The notes below the pieces were generated by a model that searched no databases, had not been told where the DNA came from, and saw nothing but the letters and a program-made list of their open reading frames with translations. Positions 25,928 to 34,441 of a DNA stretch of 40,423 nucleotides are shown one piece after another (position 1 is the first letter of the stretch; each line of letters starts with the position of its first letter). The DNA is from Deltaproteobacteria bacterium. Its GTDB lineage: Bacteria; Desulfobacterota; DSM-4660; Desulfatiglandales; HGW-15. Where the stretch lies: the NCBI GenBank assembly GCA_016930835.1, contig JAFGGA010000015.1, positions 1 through 40,423 on the forward strand, read 5' to 3'. Both the position numbers and the translations under genes were made by a program.

Positions 25928-26566
25928 ATGGCCATCATCACTATTTCTCGACAGTTTGGTGCAGGCGGTGCGACCCTGGGAAAGGGAATCGCGGATAGAT
26001 TAAAATACCGTTTTGTCAGCTCCGCCATCTTGGATGAGATCGCAAAAGAAGCGAATGTATCGGTTAAATGGGTTAAATCCGTTGATAGAGATGCCGGAGA
26101 TTGGCTTATGCGATTTACATCAAAGTGGGTCACCATCGATATGGCACGCCATGTGGGGCAAGATAAAGCGGACTTTGATGAGAAAAAATATCGCCACTTT
26201 CTTAAAACAATCATACCCAAGATCGCAGAAAAGGACAATGCGGTGATCATCGGTCGCGCCAGTCAATTCATTCTCCAGGGCCATCCCAATGTGCTCCACA
26301 TCCTCTTTGTCGCGGATATGAAAGATCGCATCTCCTTTCTCACTGAACATTGGAAGGTCAGCAGGGCCGAAGCGGAAAAGACCATTCAAGTTCGCCGAAA
26401 ATGGAGGCGGGCCTTTCTAAAAAATTTCGACCCAAGAGAACCCAATGATCCCGGTATTTATCATGCCACCATCAACACCAGTAAAATAAGCCTGGAAAAG
26501 GCCAGAGACATGGTGGTCTGGATGGCAAAAAATCTGGGAACCAACCCCCCTGATAGGCCGCATTAA
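25928..26566 (+). CDS. Cytidylate-kinase-like P-loop protein
   Basis: A 212-residue protein of the cytidylate-kinase-like family. The N-terminus MAIITISRQFGAGGATLGK holds a P-loop variant, followed by LDEIAKEANVS, GRASQFIL and a lid-like basic stretch VRRKWRRAFLKNF. True Cmk proteins make CDP from CMP; this subfamily is often found next to regulatory genes in Desulfobacterota and its substrate is uncertain. AAAGGAGGAACC precedes the ATG. It ends 23 bases before the Rossmann-type kinase gene, so the two, and the NtrC-type regulator beyond, probably form one operon. Confidence 0.82.
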   Translation: MAIITISRQFGAGGATLGKGIADRLKYRFVSSAILDEIAKEANVSVKWVKSVDRDAGDWLMRFTSKWVTIDMARHVGQDKADFDEKKYRHFLKTIIPKIAEKDNAVIIGRASQFILQGHPNVLHILFVADMKDRISFLTEHWKVSRAEAEKTIQVRRKWRRAFLKNFDPREPNDPGIYHATINTSKISLEKARDMVVWMAKNLGTNPPDRPH

Positions 26567-26589
26567 AGCCATCACAAGGAGATTCTTTT

Positions 26590-28158
26590 ATGGCGGATAC
26601 GAATTCTTCCATCATCAATATCGCAATCATTGGAGGGGGCGCATATTGTAAAGATCTTCTCGAAAAAACCACCATGGATTATCGGCAAAGTGACGTCAAC
26701 GCCCGAATGGCTGCTGTTGCCGATCCCGACCCACAATCACCGGGGATATTAACGGCAAAGAAACTCGGCCTTATCACCGTCCGCGATTACCATGAACTCT
26801 ACGATCCCGTATATAACATCAATCTTCTGATTATACTCACACCCGATGAAGAGGTATTAGAAGATATCTTAAAGACCAAGCCGACCTCTATTCGAATCCA
26901 ATCATATCATGTCTTTAATATTTTTTGGAAGGCCATCAGCGTTGAAGAACGAAAACTTCGTGAGCGAACCAAGGAGATGGAAACCATCCTAAACGGCATC
27001 CAGGACTTCATCCTGGTTATTAGTCCCGAGCGAGAGGTTGTTGATGTGAACGAGGCATTTTTATCCAAAATGGGATATACCCGTGAAAACCTTATCGGCC
27101 GCAAATGTTACGAAGTATTCCATGAGGTCAGCCGAAATCAATATGAAATATGCGACTCCAATTGCCCGTTGACCAAGGTGGTTCAGGATAAAAAACCGGG
27201 TCAGATCGTCCTGAATCAGGTCGACAGGACTGGGGAACCACGATATATCGAAGTTACCATCCATCCCATATGGGAAAAGAACGGTAAGATCTCAAAATTT
27301 ATTGAGATCAGTCGCGATATCACTGTCCGCCTAAAAGAAGAAGAAGAAATAACCCGGCGCCTGGAAATGATGGTGGAGGAACGAACCCGTCAACTTCAGG
27401 AAACCCATAATAAATTGCTCCACCAGGATAAAATGGCCTCTTTGGGAAAGTTGGCTGCCTCGGTGGTTCATGAGATCAACAATCCCATCGCAGGCATATT
27501 AAACCTGATTATGCTTATCAAACGGATTATTCAAGACGGTAACTTGGAAGAAAAAGATGTCGCCAAATTTAACCAGTATCTGGATCTCATGGAAACGGAG
27601 ACCAGGAGAACCAGCAGGATTGTCTCCAACTTGTTGGCCTTTTCCAGACAGTCTAAGATGGAATTGGGACGGGTAAACATCAATCAACTCATGGAGCGTA
27701 TCCTGATCTTGAATTCCAACCTCCTCAAATTGCACGATATAAGGGTTGAAAAAACAATGGATCCCGACACCCCTGATCTTATTGGTTCCGAAGATCAACT
27801 TCAGCAGGTTTTTATGAATCTCATATCCAATGCCGTTGAATCCATGGAGCCCTTTGGAGGTGGTGTTTTAAAAATCGATATCACTCATTCCTTAAAGGAT
27901 GACAAAGTACTGGTCAGATTCACGGATACAGGCGGCGGCATACCCAAGGAGAATCTCCCAAATCTATTTGAACCGTTCTTTACCACTAAAAAAGGCAAGG
28001 GCGTGGGCTTGGGTCTCTCTGTGGCTTATGGTATCATCCAAGATCATGGCGGGACAATTGATGTGGAGTCCAGGCGAAATCAAAAAACCACATTCAGTAT
28101 TTCGATTCCTATTCGACAAGATTTATCCGAATCGAAAAGAGGGGGGAGGTCTTCATGA
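26590..28158 (+). CDS. Histidine kinase with N-terminal Rossmann-type sensor and PAS domain
   Basis: A 522-residue soluble kinase. Residues about 8-115 form a Rossmann-like unit: [14 protein letters not shown], then [20 protein letters not shown], then [16 protein letters not shown]. It is similar in order and motifs to the N-terminus of the kinase at 11907 (GGGxxC and DxxPxSPG are shared). A PAS domain follows (about 130-245) with a Cys-rich end ([15 protein letters not shown]). The kinase core has His294 in [10 protein letters not shown] and an ATPase with [18 protein letters not shown] and [19 protein letters not shown] precedes the ATG. The stop overlaps the NtrC-type regulator start in ATGA, so they form a cognate pair. 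An NAD(H)- or nucleotide-dependent signal is inferred. Confidence 0.87.
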   Translation: MADTNSSIINIAIIGGGAYCKDLLEKTTMDYRQSDVNARMAAVADPDPQSPGILTAKKLGLITVRDYHELYDPVYNINLLIILTPDEEVLEDILKTKPTSIRIQSYHVFNIFWKAISVEERKLRERTKEMETILNGIQDFILVISPEREVVDVNEAFLSKMGYTRENLIGRKCYEVFHEVSRNQYEICDSNCPLTKVVQDKKPGQIVLNQVDRTGEPRYIEVTIHPIWEKNGKISKFIEISRDITVRLKEEEEITRRLEMMVEERTRQLQETHNKLLHQDKMASLGKLAASVVHEINNPIAGILNLIMLIKRIIQDGNLEEKDVAKFNQYLDLMETETRRTSRIVSNLLAFSRQSKMELGRVNINQLMERILILNSNLLKLHDIRVEKTMDPDTPDLIGSEDQLQQVFMNLISNAVESMEPFGGGVLKIDITHSLKDDKVLVRFTDTGGGIPKENLPNLFEPFFTTKKGKGVGLGLSVAYGIIQDHGGTIDVESRRNQKTTFSISIPIRQDLSESKRGGRSS

Positions 28159-29495
28159 GCGAAACAAAGATCCTGGTGGTGGATGATGAGTTGATCATGC
28201 GGGAATCCTTGGCCGATTGGCTTGCGCGGGATGGTCATGTGGTGGAAAAGGCATCCAGTGGAGAAGAGGCGCTCGCCAAATTCAAGGAAACCCGTTTTGA
28301 TATCCTCTTGGTGGATATTAAGATGGAGGGTATCAGCGGCCTCGAGGTCCTCAAACAGGTCAAGGAAAGCGACCCGGATGTGGTGGTCGTGATGATTACA
28401 GCATATGGTTCCATCTCTTCTGCCATTGAGGCCATGAAAAACGGTGCGTATGATTATCTCTTAAAACCGTTTGATCCCAACGGGCTTGGTGTGTTGATAG
28501 AAAAGATTATTGACCATCAGGACCGGGCCAGAGAAATCCTATACCTCAAAGAACAATATAAAGAACGAACCCGGTTTGAAAGCATGATCGGACAGTCCAG
28601 GTCCATGCAGGGAATATTCGACCTTATCCAGGATGTGGCTCCCATGCGATCCACGGTTCTCATCATGGGTGAAACCGGAACGGGAAAAGGTCTGGCAGCC
28701 AAGGCCATTCATTCCAATAGCCCATGGTGTGACGGACCCTTTGTGACGGTGAATTGTGGCGCCATCCCCGAACACCTCATGGAAAGCGAACTGTTCGGTC
28801 ATCAAAAGGGGGCCTTTACCGATGCCAAGGAGACCAAAAAAGGCCGCCTGGAACTGGCTCACGGCGGGACCCTCTTCCTCGATGAGATTGGGGAGATCAG
28901 CATGCGAATGCAAATCGATCTCCTAAGGGTCCTTGAAGACAGGGTGTTTTACCGGGTCGGCGGTACGCAACCCATCGAATCGGATTTCAGGGTCATTGCC
29001 GCCACCAATCGAAACATCGAAGAGGCCATCCATAAAAAGCTATTCCGTGAAGACCTGTATTATCGATTGAACGTGATCGTCTTAAAGATGTCTTCACTTC
29101 GTGAGCATAAGGAAGATATCCCCATTCTGGTGGATCATTTTCTCAAACGATTCTGTCACGAAACCAATAAAAACATCGATCATATCAGCCGAGAGGCATT
29201 GGATGAACTAATGCTCTATGAGTGGCCCGGCAATGTGAGGGAACTTGAAAACGCCATTGAACGAGCTGTTGTCGTAAGCAAAGGACGAGAGATTATACCG
29301 CAGGATCTACCCATCTTTCGAGCCGATCAAACCTATCATACCGGCTCATCCTTAAAAGAGATTGAAAAAGGGCATATTACACAGGTCTTAAATAACAATC
29401 AATGGAATATCTCTAAATGTGCGGTGATATTGGATATTGACCGATCCACGCTGTACCATAAAATCAAACGATATCAGATTCGCAGACCGGATTGA
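28155..29495 (+). CDS. NtrC-family sigma-54-dependent response regulator
   Basis: A 446-residue activator with three domains. The receiver (1-120) has acidic residues in VVDDELI, Asp54 in LLVDIKMEG and Lys in LKPFD. The AAA+ domain (about 145-375) has Walker A GETGTGKG at 171, the sigma-54 contact loop as GAFTDA at 219-224 (the usual form is GAFTGA), Walker B GGTLFLDEIGEI and the R-finger region. The C-terminal Fis-type helix-turn-helix (about 405-445) contains NISKCAVILDIDRSTLYHK. Phosphorylated by the kinase at 26590, it should activate sigma-54 promoters. No clear -24/-12 site was noticed in the window, so its targets may lie elsewhere. Confidence 0.92.
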   Translation: MSETKILVVDDELIMRESLADWLARDGHVVEKASSGEEALAKFKETRFDILLVDIKMEGISGLEVLKQVKESDPDVVVVMITAYGSISSAIEAMKNGAYDYLLKPFDPNGLGVLIEKIIDHQDRAREILYLKEQYKERTRFESMIGQSRSMQGIFDLIQDVAPMRSTVLIMGETGTGKGLAAKAIHSNSPWCDGPFVTVNCGAIPEHLMESELFGHQKGAFTDAKETKKGRLELAHGGTLFLDEIGEISMRMQIDLLRVLEDRVFYRVGGTQPIESDFRVIAATNRNIEEAIHKKLFREDLYYRLNVIVLKMSSLREHKEDIPILVDHFLKRFCHETNKNIDHISREALDELMLYEWPGNVRELENAIERAVVVSKGREIIPQDLPIFRADQTYHTGSSLKEIEKGHITQVLNNNQWNISKCAVILDIDRSTLYHKIKRYQIRRPD

Positions 29496-30061
29496 TTACC
29501 CTGTTTCCACATAATATCATTATCACTCCCATCGGCAAGCTTCATGCATTGGGGCTTGATCCCATTCGAAATGGAATCCAGGAGATATTTCAGTGTAACA
29601 CAGAGGTGCTGGATCTATTAACGGATATCGAATTCGCTTTCGACCCCAACCGGGATCAGTATCATTCCACCACCATCCTGGAAAAACTGGCCGATCTAGC
29701 GCCGGTGCGTGCCCATAAGATACTGGCAGTCTGCCATGTGGATTTGTTTATCCCCATCCTGACCCATGTTTATGGCGAGGCCCAATTGGGCGGAAAGGCA
29801 TGCATCATTTCCACCTTTCGGCTGGAACAGGACCTTCCCCCCATGAATCCACAAAAAAAATTTGAACAACGCATAATCAAAGAGGCCATTCACGAATTGG
29901 GACATACCTTTGACCTCCGCCACTGCAAGGACAAAACATGCGCCATGCATTATTGTCGCACCATCCATGATGTGGATGGAAAGTCCGCTCAGCTCTGTCG
30001 CTACTGTAAAACCTTGTTGGAAGATGAAAAAAAGCGTTTACGAGGTATACGCACTTATTGA
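29492..30061 (+). CDS. amzA: Archaemetzincin-like zinc metalloprotease
   Basis: A 189-residue protein with the archaemetzincin signature: HELGHTFDLRHC (His134, Glu135, His138, His144, Cys145), Cys150, Met152 and a terminal CRYC pair, so one catalytic and one structural zinc are expected. At the usual glycine position after the second His there is Asp141 (TFDL), a small deviation. The start is TTG at 29492, overlapping the regulator stop in TTGA; the resulting N-terminus (ITLFPHNIIITPIGKL) fits the family. These proteases are cytoplasmic aminopeptidase-like enzymes of poorly known role. Its position at the end of the kinase-regulator operon suggests it is co-expressed with them. Confidence 0.85.
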   Translation: MITLFPHNIIITPIGKLHALGLDPIRNGIQEIFQCNTEVLDLLTDIEFAFDPNRDQYHSTTILEKLADLAPVRAHKILAVCHVDLFIPILTHVYGEAQLGGKACIISTFRLEQDLPPMNPQKKFEQRIIKEAIHELGHTFDLRHCKDKTCAMHYCRTIHDVDGKSAQLCRYCKTLLEDEKKRLRGIRTY

Positions 30062-30345
30062 ACTTCGGTCTTTTGAGGCTCCCCACACCTACCCTTTAAC
30101 AACGAAAGATCCCCACCGCACCAGGTGATGAGGGGGAAATCCCTGCCGTTGACCGGGTTATAACAAAACCGATATGCAAAATTCGTTTTGGATTCCGAAC
30201 TTATCTTGGTCCGGCCCCTGATAAAATAATCGCAGGCATTATTATCACAATAAAACAGATCATGGTCCCACCCTCCATGGGGTGGCGGAGACCATTGTTT
30301 TAAAACCCCATTGCAATGGGGGCAGATATATTCTTTATCCTGCAT
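30055..30345 (-). CDS. Small zinc-ribbon protein
   Basis: A 96-residue cytoplasmic protein. CPHC (residues 8-11) and CDNNAC (about 34-39) form a probable zinc ribbon. The C-terminal FAYRFCYNPVNGRDFPLIT and WCGGDLSLLKGRC resemble a conserved family of unknown function that I recall from sulfate reducers. The open frame extends to 30531, but the ATG at 30343-30345 is chosen because GGAGG lies nine bases upstream on this strand and a promoter-like pair lies just beyond. The 3' end overlaps the archaemetzincin gene by seven bases, tail to tail. Confidence 0.7.
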   Translation of the reverse strand: MQDKEYICPHCNGVLKQWSPPPHGGWDHDLFYCDNNACDYFIRGRTKISSESKTNFAYRFCYNPVNGRDFPLITWCGGDLSLLKGRCGEPQKTEVQ

Positions 30346-31145
30346 CGCGATTATCCTCCGTGAATATTTATTTCCCCTCTTTCCATTCAAATTAAGGGGT
30401 AATGAACCCATGTCAACATTCAGACCAAAACCTTTCATATATGTAATGTCTGCCCATCGAATTTCTTGATTTTCGGCCAATGAATTGTTAAGCATATCAA
30501 AGAGCCCCCCTCTTTTGGGAGTTTGTGTCATAATACTTAACCGCCATACAAAGGCGCGAAGCGCCCGTCCTCCGTCACGCCTGGGCGTGACTACGGAGGG
30601 CGGAAGGTCCGGAATCCAGAACTACTTAGCATTCTTAAATATTTCTGGATTCCGGTTCGCGCCCCATTTCATGGGGCTTGTCCAGAATGACAATGATGAC
30701 ACAACCTCTGGCGAAGGGGGTCAACCTCAATCATTCCCTCCCTTGGGAGGAGGGGGTAATTCAGCTTTATTCCCCTCCCCTAGCGGACATAAGCGCTAAC
30801 TAAAGCTTTTACCTCAAGGGAAGGCAGGGCCAAAAGGTGAAAAACAGATGGATTCCGGCCTTCGCCGGAATGACGTAGCACAAAATCAACTTCCTTTCCT
30901 TTTTAAGTTAGCGCTCATGCCCCTGTCTGGAGGGGGCAACATCAATCATCCCCTTCCCCTATCTGGAGGAGGCAACGTCAATCATCCCCTCCCCCCTAGC
31001 GGGAAGGGGGTCAACCTTAATCATTCCCCTCCCCCTGTCTGGAGGGGGCAACGTCAATCATCCCCTCCCCCCTAGCGGGAAGGGGGTCAACCTTAATCAT
31101 TCCCCTCCCCTGGCGGGAGGGGTTAGGGGAGGGAGAGAAAATCAA
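30346..31145. repeat. Repeat-rich 800-base gap with tandem palindromes
   Basis: From 30541 the DNA is almost entirely repeats: a TGGATTCCGG/CCGGAATCCA type inverted pair (near 30608-30658), further GGATTCCGGCCTTCGCCGGAATG (30850-30872), then a tandem array from about 30920 to 31135. Two units of 76 bases (starting at 30973 and 31049) are nearly identical; each is made of two 37-38 base halves, AACGTCAATCATCCCCTCC and a CAACCTTAATCATTCCCCTCC type. All halves contain a CCCCTCCC...GGGAGGGG palindrome. Open frames here are proline- and glycine-rich artefacts of the repeat. The part 30417-30540 shows nothing clear. Confidence 0.75.
30389..30416 (-). promoter_or_regulatory. Candidate sigma-70 promoter for the zinc-ribbon gene
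   Basis: On the minus strand a perfect TTGACA (30416-30411) is followed after 16 bases by TAATTT (30394-30389). The spacer contains GGGTTCATTACCCC, a small palindrome that could be an operator. The leader to the ATG at 30345 would be about 35 bases and contains GGAGG. Confidence 0.5.
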
Positions 31146-31832
31146 ATGGACCAAAACAACCCCATTGGAACCATCACTACCAGACAATGCCCCGCATGCG
31201 GGCACCATGAAGTGGGTTACACAACCCATGACGGAACTTTTCATGCGCTGAGTCCCGGGGATAGGATACTGATCCTTCACCATGGTCATCCCGTGCCTTC
31301 CAATATCCATTCTATTTTGGAAGAGCCTTCGAGTATCCATGCAGTTCCGGAAGAACAAGTCCAACCGAGCAAGATGGACCAACCCATTGCGTTTGATGTG
31401 TGGTTACCTCCACCTGTCCGGTGTGACCGATCTCTCTGTATGAAATACGGTGTGCTCATTCCATCAGGCTCTTTAAATGGGGAGATGACCGGGGATCTTT
31501 ATGAACAAGCCTATAAAGAAAAACTGGTCATGCTCTTGGAACTAGACTCTTTCACGCCGTTGCCCGTTATTCTGGATCGCTTCTTCTCCGCTCCGAACCT
31601 GGCCGCCGGAAGCCCAAAACAAATCGCGCAGGCCCTACTCCAGGATATCAGTGAGGTCGAAGAACCGGTCACCAGGGTGAAAGAGTGGTTGGAGAAAAAG
31701 GATGAAAATAGCCTTGGAAAATTGATCCATCCTGGTTCCATTCAATCCCTAAATGACCAACCCATCAGTGATGAGGCACTGAAACAAGGACTACATGACC
31801 TTACATTAGAAGCCTTTTTCGAGTTGCTGTAA
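31146..31832 (+). CDS. Hypothetical protein with CPACG zinc motif
   Basis: A 228-residue protein that I do not recognise. Near the N-terminus CPACGHHEVGY looks like half of a zinc site, with Cys residues in RCDRSLCMKYG (about 97-107) as possible other ligands. The C-terminal half (about 150-228) is helical and acidic, with EEPVTRVKEWLEKK. No signal peptide or membrane segment is seen. The ATG at 31146 is preceded by GGGAGAG, which belongs to the end of the repeat array, so the repeat may supply the ribosome binding site. It is alone between the array and the flavoprotein gene. Codon use looks genuine. Confidence 0.6.
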   Translation: MDQNNPIGTITTRQCPACGHHEVGYTTHDGTFHALSPGDRILILHHGHPVPSNIHSILEEPSSIHAVPEEQVQPSKMDQPIAFDVWLPPPVRCDRSLCMKYGVLIPSGSLNGEMTGDLYEQAYKEKLVMLLELDSFTPLPVILDRFFSAPNLAAGSPKQIAQALLQDISEVEEPVTRVKEWLEKKDENSLGKLIHPGSIQSLNDQPISDEALKQGLHDLTLEAFFELL

Positions 31833-31990
31833 GAACCATCTATTATGAATCATTGGTATCCAAAATAGATTCAATTCGACCTTCTTGCTTCTTTAAGTTG
31901 TTTTTTGCATAACGTTCATAACAGGACAGAGTTATCCATTATTATAAAAAGGCAAAGGTTTTCAAATAAATCTCAAAAGGAGAAATGGCC

Positions 31991-33313
31991 ATGAACATTT
32001 GTATCATCGGTGCCGGGGCTGCCGGTAGAAACGCCTCGGAATACATCCGTCATCTGGACAAAAAAGCACGAATAGATATCTTCAGCACACAGGACGAGAT
32101 CGGGTACGCCCCCTGTGAACCACCCTTTGTGCTGAAAGGAATTGCACAATGGCAAGATATCTTTTATCCGGGCAAATTCTTTGAGGACAGGGGGATAAAC
32201 GTTCATCTGAATACTAAGGTTACCGATGTCATAAGAAAGGAAAAACGTATTATAGCCAACGACCAAAGCTACTCTTATGACAAATTACTTTTGTGCCCGG
32301 GCGCTATCCCTTCTATCCCCCCAATTCCCGGTCTGGACGGTCAAAACGAATTTACCATGAGCACGAATATCGCGGATGGAAGGGCCTTGGACAAAATCAT
32401 TCCCAAATATTCCACGGCCGCTGTTATCGGAGCGGGTGCCATAGGGATTGAGATAACCCTGGCCCTCATTGCCAGAGGATATCACGAGGTCTATCTTCTG
32501 GATATACAGGAAAATATTTTGCCAGCGGGCCTGGATAAGGATATGGCCTCCAAGGTCGAGCAGGTAATGCAGGATAAAGGTATCGAATTGATCCTGTCCG
32601 CGGATATACGTGGCATTGAAACAAAATCAGGAATGAAACAAATCAGCCTCCCCAACAGGGAACTGAAAGTAGAAATCGTATTCCTGACCACTGGGGCCAG
32701 ACCCAACGTGGAGATGGCAAAAAAGGCGGGAATCAAGATTGGGGAAACCGGAGGAATACTGGTCAACGAATATTTACAGACCAATGACCCTGATATATAC
32801 GCTGCCGGTGATTGTCTGGAAAACTGGGACATGATCACCAGATCAAAGACGCGCCGTCTCATGGTAACTACCGCCAGCAGGACAGGCATGGTGGCCGGAG
32901 AAAACCTGATGAAAGGTAATTCCACCCCCTATGAGGGTACTTTAATGAGCTTTGTCATTGAAATCTTCGGCAATCAAATAGGGGCGGTGGGTTTTACCGA
33001 AAAACTGGCCCGTGAAAAAGGAATGGACATCATCACTTCCACCCTAAGTAGTCCTACCACGCGCCCCCATTTGGGAAAAAACATCCTACATCATAAGCTT
33101 ATCGCCAATCGCCTGACCGGGACATTGATAGGGGCGCAGATTATATCTGGGGAAATAATAAGAGGTATAATCAATGAGTTAGCTCTGGCTATAGCTGAAA
33201 AAATCCCCCTGAATAGGCTAGCATTGATCGAAAGTCCTTATTCACCCGCTGTTGGGAGGGACCCCATCGGAGATGGTTTCCGAAAACTGATGCAGAAGCT
33301 CAAGACTTCATGA
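31991..33313 (+). CDS. Pyridine nucleotide-disulfide oxidoreductase, CoA-disulfide reductase/NADH oxidase type
   Basis: A 440-residue FAD/NAD(P)H enzyme. The N-terminal FAD motif is IIGAGAAG (5-12). Cys42 in YAPCEPPF aligns with the single redox Cys of CoA-disulfide reductases and NADH oxidases. The NAD(P) motif is VIGAGAIGIE (about 148-157), and ATGxRP-like TTGARPNVE and DIYAAGDCLE complete the pattern. A C-terminal dimerisation domain is present, but no rhodanese extension. Likely reactions are NAD(P)H-dependent reduction of CoA-disulfide, polysulfide or O2. The ATG at 31991 is preferred over 31985 because AGGAG is then eight bases upstream rather than two. The sirtuin gene follows about 80 bases later, so both could respond to NAD status. 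Confidence 0.85.
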   Translation: MNICIIGAGAAGRNASEYIRHLDKKARIDIFSTQDEIGYAPCEPPFVLKGIAQWQDIFYPGKFFEDRGINVHLNTKVTDVIRKEKRIIANDQSYSYDKLLLCPGAIPSIPPIPGLDGQNEFTMSTNIADGRALDKIIPKYSTAAVIGAGAIGIEITLALIARGYHEVYLLDIQENILPAGLDKDMASKVEQVMQDKGIELILSADIRGIETKSGMKQISLPNRELKVEIVFLTTGARPNVEMAKKAGIKIGETGGILVNEYLQTNDPDIYAAGDCLENWDMITRSKTRRLMVTTASRTGMVAGENLMKGNSTPYEGTLMSFVIEIFGNQIGAVGFTEKLAREKGMDIITSTLSSPTTRPHLGKNILHHKLIANRLTGTLIGAQIISGEIIRGIINELALAIAEKIPLNRLALIESPYSPAVGRDPIGDGFRKLMQKLKTS

Positions 33314-33395
33314 TCCCTATGATCTAATGAGCATATCTCAATGGGGAAAGAAGGCAATGGAGAAAAAAGGCATGATGAATGGGATATGATGATAG

Positions 33396-34154
33396 ATGGA
33401 AAATTTAGAAGAGAAACTCCGTAAGACAGCGGAACTGATCAAAAATTCCTCACGAATCGTCGCGTTTACAGGAGCGGGGGTATCCGTGGAAAGCGGGATA
33501 CCCCCTTTCAGAGGGGAAAATGGGTTATGGAGCAAATACGATCCCGGTTTCCTGGATATCCATTATTTCCTTCAGCACCCGAAGGAATCGTGGCAATTGA
33601 TTAAAGAGATCTTTTATGATTTCTTCGGAAAGGCCGTCCCTAATGAGGCCCATTTTGCTCTGGCCGCACTGGAACAATCAGGATATCTGCAATCAATTAT
33701 TACCCAAAATATCGATAACCTACACCAGGAAGCAGGCAGTAAAAAAGTCTATGAATTTCACGGCAATTCGCGGAACCTGATTTGTCAGCAATGTTCGAGA
33801 TATTATCCTATCAAGAAGATTGACCTTAACACCTTGCCTCCACGATGTCCAAATTGCAATGCAGTGCTTAAACCGGATTTTGTCTTTTTTGGTGAAGCCA
33901 TTCCCGAACCCGCCAATACCAATTCTCATGATGAGGCCTTAAAGGCTGATGTATTTATCTTGATCGGAACCACGGGGGAGATAATGCCGGCATCACTCAT
34001 CCCTTATGAAGCCAAAAGGAACAACAAGAAAATAGTGGAAATCAATGTGACTCCATCCCGGTATACCCATACGATTACGGATATATTTCTGGATGGAAAG
34101 GCCACTGTTGTCATGCAGGCATTGGTAGATGCCGTGATCGGCAAAAAACAATGA
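33396..34154 (+). CDS. Sir2-family NAD-dependent protein deacylase
   Basis: A 252-residue sirtuin. NAD-binding GAGVSVESGIPPFRG (26-40), TQNIDNLHQEAG, catalytic His122 in YEFHGN, the zinc-binding pairs Cys130/Cys133 and Cys151/Cys154, and GTTGEIMPAS are all present. It removes acyl groups from lysines using NAD and works in the cytoplasm. KPDFVFFGEAIPE is typical of bacterial sirtuins. In this organism acetyl-CoA metabolism is central, so acetylation control is plausible, but no substrate is shown. The ribosome binding site is weak (GGGATATGATGATAG). Confidence 0.92.
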   Translation: MENLEEKLRKTAELIKNSSRIVAFTGAGVSVESGIPPFRGENGLWSKYDPGFLDIHYFLQHPKESWQLIKEIFYDFFGKAVPNEAHFALAALEQSGYLQSIITQNIDNLHQEAGSKKVYEFHGNSRNLICQQCSRYYPIKKIDLNTLPPRCPNCNAVLKPDFVFFGEAIPEPANTNSHDEALKADVFILIGTTGEIMPASLIPYEAKRNNKKIVEINVTPSRYTHTITDIFLDGKATVVMQALVDAVIGKKQ

Positions 34155-34441
34155 CCCTTGGACCGGTCATCATCATTTTCCCTGAAAATCCGGCTCTCTT
34201 TTTCCAGGAAGACACGCGCCGCTTCCATATGATCCCGGGTCTCGGTCAGGAGGGCTAGATGGGAAGAGATATAATCCAGATGACCCCGCAGGGTGTGTGG
34301 TCCAGGCCCTGTACACCGCGCGCCCTGGTCAAGCGAACCGCCAGAGGTGGTTTTGAATGCAATCTTGCGGCAAAGGGCCGGGGTCTCTTGTATGAGTCCT
34401 TGCCCTAAACGCATAAGAAGGTGTTTACGAGCTTTTCCCAT
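34004..34441 (-). CDS. Possible small protein overlapping sirtuin and GcvH-like gene ends
   Basis: A 145-codon frame fills the 250-base gap between the convergent sirtuin and GcvH-like genes. Its middle (about residues 30-95, with HLDYISSHLALLTETRDHME) reads like helical protein, and AGGTG lies just upstream of the ATG. The ends overlap the sirtuin 3' end antisense by about 150 bases and the preceding gene by 37. It could be a real small gene, a decayed one or chance. I do not recognise it. Confidence 0.25.
   Translation of the reverse strand: MGKARKHLLMRLGQGLIQETPALCRKIAFKTTSGGSLDQGARCTGPGPHTLRGHLDYISSHLALLTETRDHMEAARVFLEKESRIFRENDDDRSKGHCFLPITASTNACMTTVAFPSRNISVIVWVYRDGVTLISTIFLLFLLAS

Noticed and set aside
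30343-30531. 62-residue N-terminal extension of the zinc-ribbon protein
   Set aside because: A promoter-like pair and GGAGG lie inside this extension, and the shorter start matches the zinc-ribbon family layout.
30848-31075. 75-residue ORF rich in Pro, Gly and Asn
   Set aside because: It is simply the translation of the tandem palindromic repeat.
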